Assembly: GCA_041744735.1 (NCBI GenBank)
Contig: JBGTKH010000158.1
Span: forward strand, 1-5,930
Length of the DNA: 5,930 nucleotides
Direction of reading: 5' to 3'
Source of the DNA: JBGTKH01 sp041744735
GTDB taxonomy: Bacteria; Planctomycetota; Planctomycetia; Pirellulales; Pirellulaceae
A program made the position numbers and the translations under genes. This document shows positions 1-5,893 of the stretch, piece by piece; position 1 is the first letter of the stretch, and each line of letters opens with the position of its first letter. The notes beneath the pieces are model-generated. The model saw only the letters and a list, made by a program, of their open reading frames with translations, was not told the DNA's origin and ran no database searches.

Positions 1-1
1 G

Positions 2-634
2 CGCGCGGCCGACGTGCTGTTCTCGCGCGGCGCGTGGGTGTCGCAACTGCTCAGCGCTGTCGAGAGCGGACGAATCGCCGTCGCCGATTTGGAGCCGGGG
101 CGATTGAAACTCGTTGCGTCTAGCTCTGATGAACAGGTGCGCAAGCACGCACAAGCGCTGCTGACCAAATTGGAACTTACGCGCCGCACGGACGTGTTGG
201 ATGCCTATCGCGGCGTGTTGGAAACGAAAGGCGACGCGGTTCGCGGCAAAGAGGTTTTTAAGAAGGTGTGTGCGGCCTGTCATCGTTTGGAGGGTGTGGG
301 CCACGAAATCGCGCCAAATCTGGCCGCCATGCGCAACCGCGGCCCCGACGCGCTTCTGCTAAACGTGTTGGACCCGAACCGCGAGGTGAACCCGCAGTAT
401 CTGAACTACGCGCTGGTCACCACCGACGGCCGCATCCTGACCGGCATGATCGCCGCCGAAACCGCCACCAGCGTCACGCTGCAGCGCCCCGACAACGTCA
501 CCGACACCGTGCTGCGGATCGACATCGAACAACTTCGCAGCACCGGCCTGTCGCTGATGCCTGAGGGGATGGAAAAGCAAATCGACCCGCCAGCGATGGC
601 GGATCTAATCGAGTATTTGCGGTCCGTCGATTAG
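2..634 (+). CDS. C-terminal part of a planctomycete-type heme-binding (c-type cytochrome domain) protein, 5' truncated
   Basis: The reading frame is open to the window edge, so the true start lies upstream; the GTG at 14 is only an internal codon. A CxxCH heme-attachment motif (Cys-Ala-Ala-Cys-His) sits at 269-283, preceded by the typical RGKEVFKKVCAACH context. A Met in SLMPEGM (codon 557-559) is the likely second axial heme ligand. The segment between them (APNLAAMRNRGPDALLLNVLDPNREVNPQY, then a strand-rich LTTDGRILTGMI-like stretch) matches the domain known as 'putative heme-binding domain, Pirellula/Verrucomicrobium type'. Family members are usually much longer exported proteins with an N-terminal dehydrogenase/propeller part and HEAT-like repeats; the helical stretch encoded at about 90-200 fits the end of such repeats. 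The role is presumably periplasmic electron transfer linked to an oxidoreductase; the substrate cannot be told from this fragment. The domain call is firm, the full architecture is inferred. Confidence 0.9.
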   Translation, partial: RAADVLFSRGAWVSQLLSAVESGRIAVADLEPGRLKLVASSSDEQVRKHAQALLTKLELTRRTDVLDAYRGVLETKGDAVRGKEVFKKVCAACHRLEGVGHEIAPNLAAMRNRGPDALLLNVLDPNREVNPQYLNYALVTTDGRILTGMIAAETATSVTLQRPDNVTDTVLRIDIEQLRSTGLSLMPEGMEKQIDPPAMADLIEYLRSVD

Positions 635-679
635 GCCATCGATTGTGGCCAACGCCAGATTGCTGTCAGACTGCCACCG

Positions 680-700
680 GATTGCGACTAGATTGCGACT
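680..700. repeat. Direct repeat of a 10-bp motif, 11-bp period
   Basis: GATTGCGACT occurs at 680-689 and again at 691-700, separated by one A. The copies are about one helical turn apart and lie about 100 bp before the start of the repeat-protein gene. A GCGAGCGAGCGAG run follows at once. This could be an operator for a dimeric regulator or simply slippage; nothing in the sequence decides between them. Confidence 0.5.
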
Positions 701-787
701 TGCAGCGAGCGAGCGAGGGCCTAAGAATGGGCAGATGCAGTCATCTTACAACGTCTTTAGGTCATTGGATGTTAGTGCCAAAAGAAT

Positions 788-794
788 GGAGGAG
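788..794 (+). promoter_or_regulatory. Ribosome binding site that fixes the start at 801
   Basis: GGAGGAG lies six bases before the ATG at 801. It selects this ATG over the upstream in-frame GTG at 645 and ATG at 786, because only the 801 start puts a signal peptide at the N-terminus. Confidence 0.8.
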
Positions 795-800
795 CGCGTC

Positions 801-2186
801 ATGAGATTTGCAAAACTTTTCACCGCGTCGGTCAGTCTGTTATTGTTCGTCGCCGCGACAGCGACGGCGGCTGAATTCAAGCTCGATCACTTTAAAGTCT
901 ACGACGTGAAGGACACGCGGGTGTCGATAACGGTGGCGCTACACGGGCAGTTCGACAAAGAGCCGGTCAAAGCCCAGGTCGTCGCGCTGACGCATTTTGC
1001 CAATAACGTCAGCAAGAACCGCGAAGCTGTCCACGATCGCACGGCGCACTTGACTTGGTACCGGCTCGAGCAGGATTTGGACGAGCCCAAACGCGAGGTC
1101 GAGGTTGAAAACCAATTCGGCACGCAGCGGTTGGTGCTGGGTCAACCCAAATACCTGCTCGCGCCGGCCGAGAAACGGGAGGAGGGGAGCGCCTTTCCAA
1201 AAGAACTCGATCACTTCAAAGTCTACGAAGTGCTCGACGGCAAACCTGTCGAGAAGGTGGTCGCTCTGGCAGATCAGTTTGGCGTCGAGCGCGAAGTGGA
1301 AGTGGGGCTGCCGAAATTCTTTTGCGTTCCCGTGGAAAAACACGTCGACGGCAAGGTTACGAAGATCATCAACCGCGAGGATCATCTGACCGTTTACGAA
1401 ATTGCCTGGCGGCCGCGTGTGGCCATCGACCAATTCGGCGATCATAAACTGGCTTTCGAGCCGTGTGAGATGCTGGCCGTGCCGTCGAAGAAGCGGTTTC
1501 CGCCGCCGCCCAACGGCGACCCTGGGAAGCTCGACCACTTCGAGGTCTACGACGTAAAGGACGTCGAGTTGCCCAACGAGGTCGCGCTGCGAGGCCAGTT
1601 CGACGGCCGCGTGGGCAAGCGGGCTCACCTCCGGCTGCTGACGCACTTTGCGAATCCCGTCAGCAAGAACGACGAACCGATCATCGACAAAAACGCCCAT
1701 CTGACCTGGTACCTCTTCAAACAGGAAGAGGTTGAGCCCAAGCGCGTCGTCACATTTGAAAACCAATTCGGCCGCCAGCGAGTGCTCATCGGCCAACCCG
1801 TTTACTTGTTGGTGCCGGCGCTAAAGAAGGAAGTGGGCGCGGATTATCCCAAGGGACTCGATCACTTCAAGTGCTACGAGGTGATCGAAGGTAAGTCGGC
1901 CGAGAGGCCGGTCGTGCTGCTGGACCAATTCGGAGCGTTCAAAACGATGGCACGCCTGCCCAAGTTCTTCTGCGTTCCGGTGGAAAAGACCCGCGGCGAC
2001 GTTGTGGAGCCGATCCACAACGCGAAGGACCACTTGGTGTTTTACGACATTGGTTCTCGCGAGGTGGGAAAGGTCATCAGCATCGGCGATCAATTCAACC
2101 GGCCCGCTATGCGCGAGATCAGCGTATTAGACAGCAAGTATCTCGGCGTGCCGTCAGTGAAGTTGGCGTTCGACGAGGCGCGCTAA
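801..2186 (+). CDS. Exported LDHF-repeat protein with eight internal repeats (DUF7450-like)
   Basis: A 461-residue protein of unknown function. Residues 1-24 form a Sec signal peptide: MRFAK, a hydrophobic core SVSLLLFVAA, then an Ala-rich cleavage region ending near Ala23 or Ala24. The rest is eight degenerate units of about 50 residues. Each starts with a (D/A)H(F/L)xxY-type strand and most continue to a DQFG/NQFG/GQF motif and a YLxVP or FFCVP strand. Units begin near residues 28, 83, 136, 194, 244, 300, 353 and 410. Units 1-4 and 5-8 are tandem copies of one larger block, joined by a proline-rich linker (FPPPPNGDPG, 233-242). I recall similar LDHFKCYKV repeats in planctomycete and myxobacterial proteins annotated as DUF7450, but could not check this. 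The mature part has only four Cys (175, 222, 358, 391); Cys358 and Cys391 in unit 7 may form a disulfide. There are no catalytic motifs, no transmembrane segment after the signal and no sorting tail, so a soluble periplasmic or secreted, perhaps adhesive or structural, protein is likeliest. Confidence 0.85.
   Translation: MRFAKLFTASVSLLLFVAATATAAEFKLDHFKVYDVKDTRVSITVALHGQFDKEPVKAQVVALTHFANNVSKNREAVHDRTAHLTWYRLEQDLDEPKREVEVENQFGTQRLVLGQPKYLLAPAEKREEGSAFPKELDHFKVYEVLDGKPVEKVVALADQFGVEREVEVGLPKFFCVPVEKHVDGKVTKIINREDHLTVYEIAWRPRVAIDQFGDHKLAFEPCEMLAVPSKKRFPPPPNGDPGKLDHFEVYDVKDVELPNEVALRGQFDGRVGKRAHLRLLTHFANPVSKNDEPIIDKNAHLTWYLFKQEEVEPKRVVTFENQFGRQRVLIGQPVYLLVPALKKEVGADYPKGLDHFKCYEVIEGKSAERPVVLLDQFGAFKTMARLPKFFCVPVEKTRGDVVEPIHNAKDHLVFYDIGSREVGKVISIGDQFNRPAMREISVLDSKYLGVPSVKLAFDEAR
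882..2165 (+). repeat. Internal gene duplication: two four-unit blocks
   Basis: Block one covers about 882-1493 and block two about 1530-2165. The matching landmarks are LDHF at 882 and 1530, HLTWY at 1047 and 1698, LDHFK at 1206 and 1857, and the DHL(T/V) unit at 1380 and 2028. Corresponding landmarks lie 648-651 bp apart. Some DNA identity survives, for example TTGAAAACCAATTCGGC at 1105-1121 and 1756-1772. Corresponding units (1 and 5, 2 and 6, 3 and 7) resemble each other more than neighbours do, so the four-unit block existed before it was duplicated. Confidence 0.85.
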
Positions 2187-2200
2187 CAACGGAGCACGTC

Positions 2201-2248
2201 AAAGATACGTTTGCTGTGGCGAAAAAAGATACGTTTGCTGTGGCGAAA
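2201..2248. repeat. Exact tandem duplication of a 24-bp unit
   Basis: A 24-bp unit beginning AAAGATACGTTTGCTG and ending TGGCGAAA occupies 2201-2224 and repeats without mismatch at 2225-2248. It starts 15 bp after the stop of the repeat-protein gene. Identity of both copies implies a recent duplication or active homogenisation. It has no open coding role. Confidence 0.9.
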
Positions 2249-2251
2249 TTA

Positions 2252-2308
2252 GTAACCCGACGCGTAAGCGAGGGCTGCATCAAACGCCTCGCTTACGCGT
2301 CGGGTTAC
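2252..2308. repeat. Perfect 22-bp inverted repeat (REP-like hairpin)
   Basis: The left arm 2252-2273 starts GTAACCCGACGCGTAAGCGA. The right arm 2287-2308 is its exact reverse complement, ending CGCGTCGGGTTAC. The loop is 13 nt. Each arm contains the palindrome ACGCGT. No T-run follows the stem, so it is not a standard intrinsic terminator, although such a stable stem could still end or protect the upstream transcript. I recall near-identical GTAACCCGACGCGTAAGCGAGG strings as dispersed repeats in Pirellula-group genomes; that is memory, not a search result. Confidence 0.85.
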
Positions 2309-2353
2309 AACGTATGTTGACGGAGCACGGCGATTTGTACTCGGGCCAACTAC

Positions 2354-3307
2354 ATGAATGACTATCGCTTGGCACGCCGCACGTTTTGTCTGGGAGTAGC
2401 ATCGGCTGGTTTGTCACTTGCCAACCTCAAAACGGTTGCGGCCACTCCGCCGTTTCCCACGGGCCGCTATGTCGACGTGCACACGCATCTGGGCCAGACG
2501 TGGAACAGCACAGAGCCGCTCTCGGCCGAGGAACTGTTGCGGTGGATGGGCGCGCACGACGTGGCTCAGGCGGTGGTGTTGCCGCTGGTCTCGCCCGAAT
2601 CGTCCAGCTTTCCGTTGACCACGGAATTCGTGCTGGCGCAGACCCAGCCGTTTCGCGACCGGCTGATTCCGTTTTGCTCGGTCGATCCGCGCACCTCGTA
2701 TCAGGGCGGGCACCAGGGGCTGGTCGACATGCTCAAGCGGTACGTCGATGCGGGCGCGAAAGGTTTCGGCGAGCACAAGCCGGGCGTGGCGATCGACGAT
2801 CCGCGGAACATGCGGATCTACGCCGCGTGCAACGAACTGAAACTGCCGCTACTGTTCCACTTGGACAATCAACGGAACATGGACCAGCCCGGTCTTCCCG
2901 GTTTGGCCAAGGCGCTGGCCGCAGCGCCCGATTGCAAGTTTATCGGCCACGGACCCGGCTGGTGGGCCTCGATCTCCGGCGGCGCGACTCAAGCTGACTT
3001 GGGCGGCTATCCCAAAGGCCCCGTCGCACTCGGCGGCGCGATCGACACGCTCATGGACAAGTTCCCGAACCTGTACGGCGACCTATCCGCCGGCAGCGGC
3101 GCCGGCGCCATCAGCCGCGACCTGGAATTCGGCCGCGGCTTCCTCGTCCGCCGCCAGGACCGCATCCTGTTCGGCACCGACTTCCTCTCCCCCGGCCAAA
3201 GCGTGCCGCAGTTCGACCTGTTCGAGCAGAAACTGGAACTGCCCGAAGAAGTGCAACGCAAGATCTTCCGCGATAATGCGCGGAAGGTCTTGGAGCAGCG
3301 CTCTTGA
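2354..3307 (+). CDS. Tat-exported amidohydrolase-family (TIM-barrel) metal-dependent hydrolase
   Basis: A 317-residue protein of the amidohydrolase-2 type (relatives include decarboxylases and lactonases). The N-terminus carries a twin-arginine-like leader: Arg8-Arg9 in ARRTFCLG, then a hydrophobic stretch and an Ala-rich end near residue 30, so export in folded form is likely. Metal-site candidates follow family order: His43 and His45 in VDVHTH (end of strand 1), His169 in LLFHLDN, His199 in FIGHGPGWW and Asp276 in ILFGTDF. Glu140/His141 in KGFGEHKPG lie where a metal or substrate residue is common in relatives. The length is typical for the family once the leader is removed. No clear Shine-Dalgarno precedes the ATG, but no other in-frame start keeps the leader intact. 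The substrate is unknown. The hydrolase fold is confident, the reaction is not. Confidence 0.85.
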   Translation: MNDYRLARRTFCLGVASAGLSLANLKTVAATPPFPTGRYVDVHTHLGQTWNSTEPLSAEELLRWMGAHDVAQAVVLPLVSPESSSFPLTTEFVLAQTQPFRDRLIPFCSVDPRTSYQGGHQGLVDMLKRYVDAGAKGFGEHKPGVAIDDPRNMRIYAACNELKLPLLFHLDNQRNMDQPGLPGLAKALAAAPDCKFIGHGPGWWASISGGATQADLGGYPKGPVALGGAIDTLMDKFPNLYGDLSAGSGAGAISRDLEFGRGFLVRRQDRILFGTDFLSPGQSVPQFDLFEQKLELPEEVQRKIFRDNARKVLEQRS

Positions 3308-3338
3308 ATTGTTCGCAATTTGAGTACAACAAATGGCG

Positions 3339-3344
3339 AAAGGA
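3339..3344 (+). promoter_or_regulatory. Ribosome binding site that selects the start at 3351
   Basis: AAAGGA is followed by six bases and the ATG at 3351. The earlier in-frame ATG at 3333 would place this site inside the coding region and has only an AT-rich stretch before it, so 3351 is preferred. Confidence 0.65.
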
Positions 3345-3350
3345 CTGCAC

Positions 3351-3758
3351 ATGAGCACTTATTCGGAAACTTACAAATCGCTGTTACTAGATTACATGCC
3401 ACGTCCAATTCAATCAGATCGCCAATACAAAAGTGTTTGTCGTCAAATCGAGCAATTGATGGCGGCCGGTCCAAACCTGCCGCGGGCAGAAAGCGAAATG
3501 CTGGAAGTGCTGTCACTCCTAGTGGAACAGTACGAAACCGCGCGTTTTTCGATCGCCGACGCTTCGCCCGCCGAGGTGTTGTCTTACCTGATCGAGGCCC
3601 GGGGGACCAACAACGCCGCCGTGGCCCGCGAGACAGGCATTCCACGCTCGCTCATCACCGACGTGCTGGCCGGGCGGCGCGGCATCAGCACAGCGAATGT
3701 GGCAAAGCTGGCGGATTACTTCCATGTCTCGCCAGCCGTCTTTATCGCTGCCGAGTAA
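3351..3758 (+). CDS. HigA-like antitoxin / helix-turn-helix regulator without an adjacent toxin
   Basis: A 135-residue cytoplasmic protein. The C-terminal part, about residues 75-132, is a Xre-type helix-turn-helix: VLSYLIEARGTNNAAVAR, then ETGIPRSLITDVLAGRRGIS as turn and recognition helix, then TANVAKLADYFHVSPAVF. The N-terminal half (residues 1-70) is helical and resembles the region seen in HigA antitoxins of the COG5499 kind: Y-K-x-L-L, then Q(Y/I)xxxxxQIEQLM, then AESEMLEVLSLLVEQYE. Such proteins usually neutralise a HigB-type mRNA interferase and repress their own operon. Here no toxin can fit: only 43 bp separate it from the upstream hydrolase, and the following 134 bp hold no ORF. 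It is therefore a solitary regulator, a relic, or an antitoxin for a toxin elsewhere. The first 100 bases have 39 G+C, against 69 in 3551-3650, a striking internal shift. The fold is confident, the TA role is not. Confidence 0.8.
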   Translation: MSTYSETYKSLLLDYMPRPIQSDRQYKSVCRQIEQLMAAGPNLPRAESEMLEVLSLLVEQYETARFSIADASPAEVLSYLIEARGTNNAAVARETGIPRSLITDVLAGRRGISTANVAKLADYFHVSPAVFIAAE

Positions 3759-3825
3759 GCTGTTCGTTATCGCGGCCCACGATCGAATCTGGTGCTCGGG
3801 TATGCCACGATCGGGGAAAACCCCT

Positions 3826-3853
3826 TTGAATCGCCTACTGTCTCTGCCATAAT
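3826..3853 (+). promoter_or_regulatory. Sigma-70-like promoter before the isomerase-like gene
   Basis: TTGAAT at 3826-3831 and CATAAT at 3848-3853 are spaced by 16 bp, close to TTGACA/TATAAT. Transcription would begin near 3860, leaving a leader of about 30 nt with the ribosome binding site AAGGGAG at 3880-3886. This is the best promoter match I noticed in the window's gaps. Confidence 0.5.
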
Positions 3854-3892
3854 GCGCGGTTTTGCGGCCGGAATCAGCGAAGGGAGTGCTCT

Positions 3893-4780
3893 ATGTACAA
3901 GAATCTGAGTTCGGTGGCCCTCGGAGTTTCAGGGCGGCAGAGCGAGTTGATCGAGCTGGCTCTCACCTACGGCTTCAAGGGGCTCGATCTCGATTTGGAG
4001 GAAGTGACGCGGCGCATCGAAAGCCACGGGCGCGATACGACGCTGCGGTTTCTGAAAAGTGCCCCGTTGAAGATCGGCGGCTTCGAGTTGCCGGTGCGCT
4101 GGAACGGCGACGATGCAGTCTACCACGCCGACTTGAAGGCGCTGCCGCAAGTGGCCGAAATCGCCGCCGAGGTCAAAGCGCGGCGCGGCTTTACCAGCAT
4201 ACGATCTGGCAGCGATGACACACCGTACCATGAGAACTTCGAGCGTGCACGGAAACGATTGGCCGAGATCGGCGAGATTCTGGCAAAGCACCAGATTTCA
4301 TTGGCAGTAGGTTTTGAAGCTGCGGCCGCCGACCGCGCGGAACACCGCTTCCAATTTATCTGCGAAGCCGATCCGCTGGTACTATTGCTCAAGTCCGTCG
4401 GTGTACCGAGCGTCGGTTTGCTGCTGGACACTTGGAATTGGCATCTTGGCGGCGGCACCATCGAGAAGCTCAAGGGTCTGAAGGCCGATCAAATCATCGC
4501 CGTGCGAGTTGCCGATGTGCCAAACGACGTCGACACCGCCTCGCTGAACGACACCCAACGACTGTTGCCCGGCGAATCTGGCGTTGTCGACACGGTCGCA
4601 CTGCTCACGTTGCTGAATGAGAAGAACTACCAGGGACCGGTCACCGTCTACCCGCATCCCAGTCGCTTCAGCGGCATGACGCGCGACGCGATCGTACAGC
4701 GTGCCAGCGCCGCTTTCGACGAGCAGTGGAAAGCCGCCGGCTTGGGCAAAGGCGGCCGGATGGCAGCGGGCGTGGAGTGA
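3893..4780 (+). CDS. Sugar phosphate isomerase/epimerase-like TIM-barrel protein (xylose isomerase-like fold)
   Basis: A 295-residue protein without a signal peptide, so cytoplasmic. AAGGGAG lies six bases before the ATG. The order of strands fits the xylose isomerase-like/AP-endonuclease-2 family: an ELIELALTYGFKGLDLD start (residues 18-34), a KRLAEIGEILAKHQISLAVGFE segment ending in Glu142, LLLDTWNWHLGGG with Asp179 and His184, a VRVADVP strand (204-210) and LPGESGVVD (225-233), the usual 'pGeG' loop. Relatives epimerise or isomerise sugars and inositols, commonly using a Glu-Asp-His-Glu metal site. Here the position expected for the His (vHvxD) reads Arg205, and the expected final Glu falls in VTVYPHPS (252-257), where Tyr253 or His255 occurs instead. 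Metal binding may therefore be altered. The gene stands apart, with 134 bp before and 153 bp after it. The fold is confident; substrate and activity are unknown. Confidence 0.8.
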   Translation: MYKNLSSVALGVSGRQSELIELALTYGFKGLDLDLEEVTRRIESHGRDTTLRFLKSAPLKIGGFELPVRWNGDDAVYHADLKALPQVAEIAAEVKARRGFTSIRSGSDDTPYHENFERARKRLAEIGEILAKHQISLAVGFEAAAADRAEHRFQFICEADPLVLLLKSVGVPSVGLLLDTWNWHLGGGTIEKLKGLKADQIIAVRVADVPNDVDTASLNDTQRLLPGESGVVDTVALLTLLNEKNYQGPVTVYPHPSRFSGMTRDAIVQRASAAFDEQWKAAGLGKGGRMAAGVE

Positions 4781-4785
4781 AAGAA

Positions 4786-4815
4786 GCGAAGAAGCGGTCA
4801 GCGAAGAAGCGGTCA
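4786..4815. repeat. Tandem 15-bp repeat, two exact copies
   Basis: GCGAAGAAGCGGTCA occurs at 4786-4800 and 4801-4815, starting five bases after the stop of the isomerase-like gene. It runs into a patch of related TCAGC-type words (GATCAGCAGTCAGCTATCAG) up to about 4837. Confidence 0.85.
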
Positions 4816-4925
4816 GCGATCAGCAGTCAGCTATCAGAAATCCGCGGACGCACGTTCCGGTACTAACGACCACTAACGGCTGATCGCTGAAGGCTGATCG
4901 CTGAAGGCTGATCGCTGAAGGCTGA
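4813..4925. repeat. Triple 14-bp tandem repeat with an upstream inverted copy
   Basis: GGCTGATCGCTGAA is repeated exactly at 4878-4891, 4892-4905 and 4906-4919, with a partial copy GGCTGA at 4920-4925. TCAGCGATCAGC at 4813-4824 is the exact reverse complement of the GCTGATCGCTGA core in every copy, so three alternative 12-bp stems could form with loops of about 54, 68 or 82 nt. The array ends eight bases before the nuclease start codon and must lie in its leader or promoter region. Confidence 0.85.
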
Positions 4926-4933
4926 CCACTGCC

Positions 4934-5893
4934 ATGTTCCACTTCGACCGCGGATTAAAGCTGACTTCGATCGATTTGGCGGTCGACGTGCGCCGGCGGC
5001 AGCCGCGCGGGTTCATCTCGCACGCTCATACCGATCACATGGCGCGGCACGAGTTGGCGTTTTGCACGCCGGCTACTGCGGCCCTCTATCAACATCGCTA
5101 CGGTCGCCGTCGCACCCATGAGATGCCCTTTCGGCAATCGCTGCAATGGGGCGAGATGCAGTTGACGACTTACCCGGCCGGTCACGTGTTCGGATCGGCC
5201 ATGCTGCTGGCGGAGTCTGATGGGTGCCGGCTGCTGTACACAGGCGATTTCAAACTCGAACCGTCGGCCACCGCGGAAGAGGCCGAGTTGCCGCAGGCGG
5301 ACATCTTGGTGATGGAAAGCACATTCGGCCATCCGCGATATCGGCTGCCGCCGCGTGCGCAGGTTTTGGAGCAGTTAATCGCTGTTGTGCGCAAAGCCAT
5401 TGTGGAAGGAGCCACGCCGGTGATTTACGCCTACGTCCTCGGCAAGGCGCAGGAAGTGACGAAGCTGCTCAGCGACGCCGGGATTCCCGTGCTCCAGCAT
5501 CCGCTGGTGTACGAGATCAGCCAAGTGTACGAAGCCAACGGCTGCTCGCTGGGCGATTATCGCGAGTTCACCGGACACGCGATTCACGGCTACGCGGTCG
5601 TCCTCCCGCCACGCGGACAAAGGGCGGCAGTGTTGTCGTTGCCGGCTCGGAAAGTGACGATTGCCGTTACCGGTTGGGCGATGGACTCGGAAACTCGTTA
5701 CCGCTGGCGAGTCGATCACGCGATTCCGCTCTCCGACCACGCCGACTACGGCCAGCTTCTGGAAGCGGTCGATCGCGTCGCCCCGCGTGAAATTTACTGC
5801 ACGCATGGTCCGGAAAGTTTCGTCGATCGGCTGCGCGACCTGGGACACAACGCTCAACCGTTGGGTGCTGAAATTCAATTGCGGTTGTTCTGA
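4934..5893 (+). CDS. MBL-fold / beta-CASP nuclease, ligase-associated exonuclease type
   Basis: A 319-residue cytoplasmic protein with the full metallo-beta-lactamase motif set: HAHTDH (residues 30-35), His84 in PAGHVFGSAM, Asp105 in LLYTGDFK, His269 in LSDHADY and His291 in YCTHGP. The middle insertion (about residues 130-250: MESTFGHP, then VIYAYVLGKAQEV, then AVTGW) is the beta-CASP cap of nucleic-acid-cutting members, related to mRNA 3'-end processing factors (COG1236). Bacterial proteins of this size and motif pattern are usually called ligase-associated DNA exonuclease and sit beside an ATP-dependent DNA ligase and an Lhr-type helicase, acting in DNA repair. If so, a ligase gene should begin soon after 5893; the last 37 bases show nothing decisive. 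The start has no close Shine-Dalgarno: the nearest, GAAGG at 4917-4921, lies 12 bases upstream within the tandem repeat. All catalytic residues appear intact. The exact substrate (DNA or RNA) is inferred. Confidence 0.88.
   Translation: MFHFDRGLKLTSIDLAVDVRRRQPRGFISHAHTDHMARHELAFCTPATAALYQHRYGRRRTHEMPFRQSLQWGEMQLTTYPAGHVFGSAMLLAESDGCRLLYTGDFKLEPSATAEEAELPQADILVMESTFGHPRYRLPPRAQVLEQLIAVVRKAIVEGATPVIYAYVLGKAQEVTKLLSDAGIPVLQHPLVYEISQVYEANGCSLGDYREFTGHAIHGYAVVLPPRGQRAAVLSLPARKVTIAVTGWAMDSETRYRWRVDHAIPLSDHADYGQLLEAVDRVAPREIYCTHGPESFVDRLRDLGHNAQPLGAEIQLRLF

Larger units (their letters stand above)
2189..2329. repeat. 10-bp direct repeats flanking the intergenic repeat cluster
   Basis: ACGGAGCACG occurs at 2189-2198 and 2320-2329, enclosing the tandem repeat and the hairpin. 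The layout is like a small inserted element with a duplicated target, but no transposase or terminal inverted repeats next to the copies support that. Chance is possible though not likely for a 10-bp match over so short a distance. Confidence 0.4.

Noticed and set aside
634..650. GGCCA/TGGCC hairpin after the cytochrome-domain gene as a terminator
   Set aside because: The stem is only five base pairs and no T-run follows.
700..728. Possible promoter TTGCAG, 17-bp spacer, AAGAAT before the repeat-protein gene
   Set aside because: The -10 match is poor and comparable matches are expected by chance; position alone is not enough.
645..800. Upstream in-frame extension of the repeat protein from a GTG at 645
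   Set aside because: It would bury the signal peptide 52 residues inside the protein, and the strong GGAGGAG site points to the ATG at 801.
939..1796. Long antisense open frame of 285 codons over the repeat-protein gene
   Set aside because: It has no start signal or recognisable domain, and it mirrors the codon pattern of a real gene that has a signal peptide and conserved repeats.
2189..2329. CRISPR array or tRNA-like structure in the repeat cluster
   Set aside because: There are only two adjoining copies without spacers and no cas genes, and the stem is one simple hairpin without cloverleaf features.
3007..3645. 212-codon minus-strand open frame across the end of the hydrolase and the HigA-like gene
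   Set aside because: It overlaps two well-supported genes, has an Arg/Pro/Ser-rich composition typical of a shadow frame and shows no domain.
3813..3827. GGGG-AAAA-CCCC-TTT as an intrinsic terminator after the HigA-like gene
   Set aside because: The stem is only four base pairs, the T-run is three bases and it overlaps the likely -35 box.
4701..4883. Small plus-strand open frame spanning the end of the isomerase-like gene and the repeats
   Set aside because: It is out of frame with the real gene, has no ribosome binding site and its tail is translated repeat sequence.
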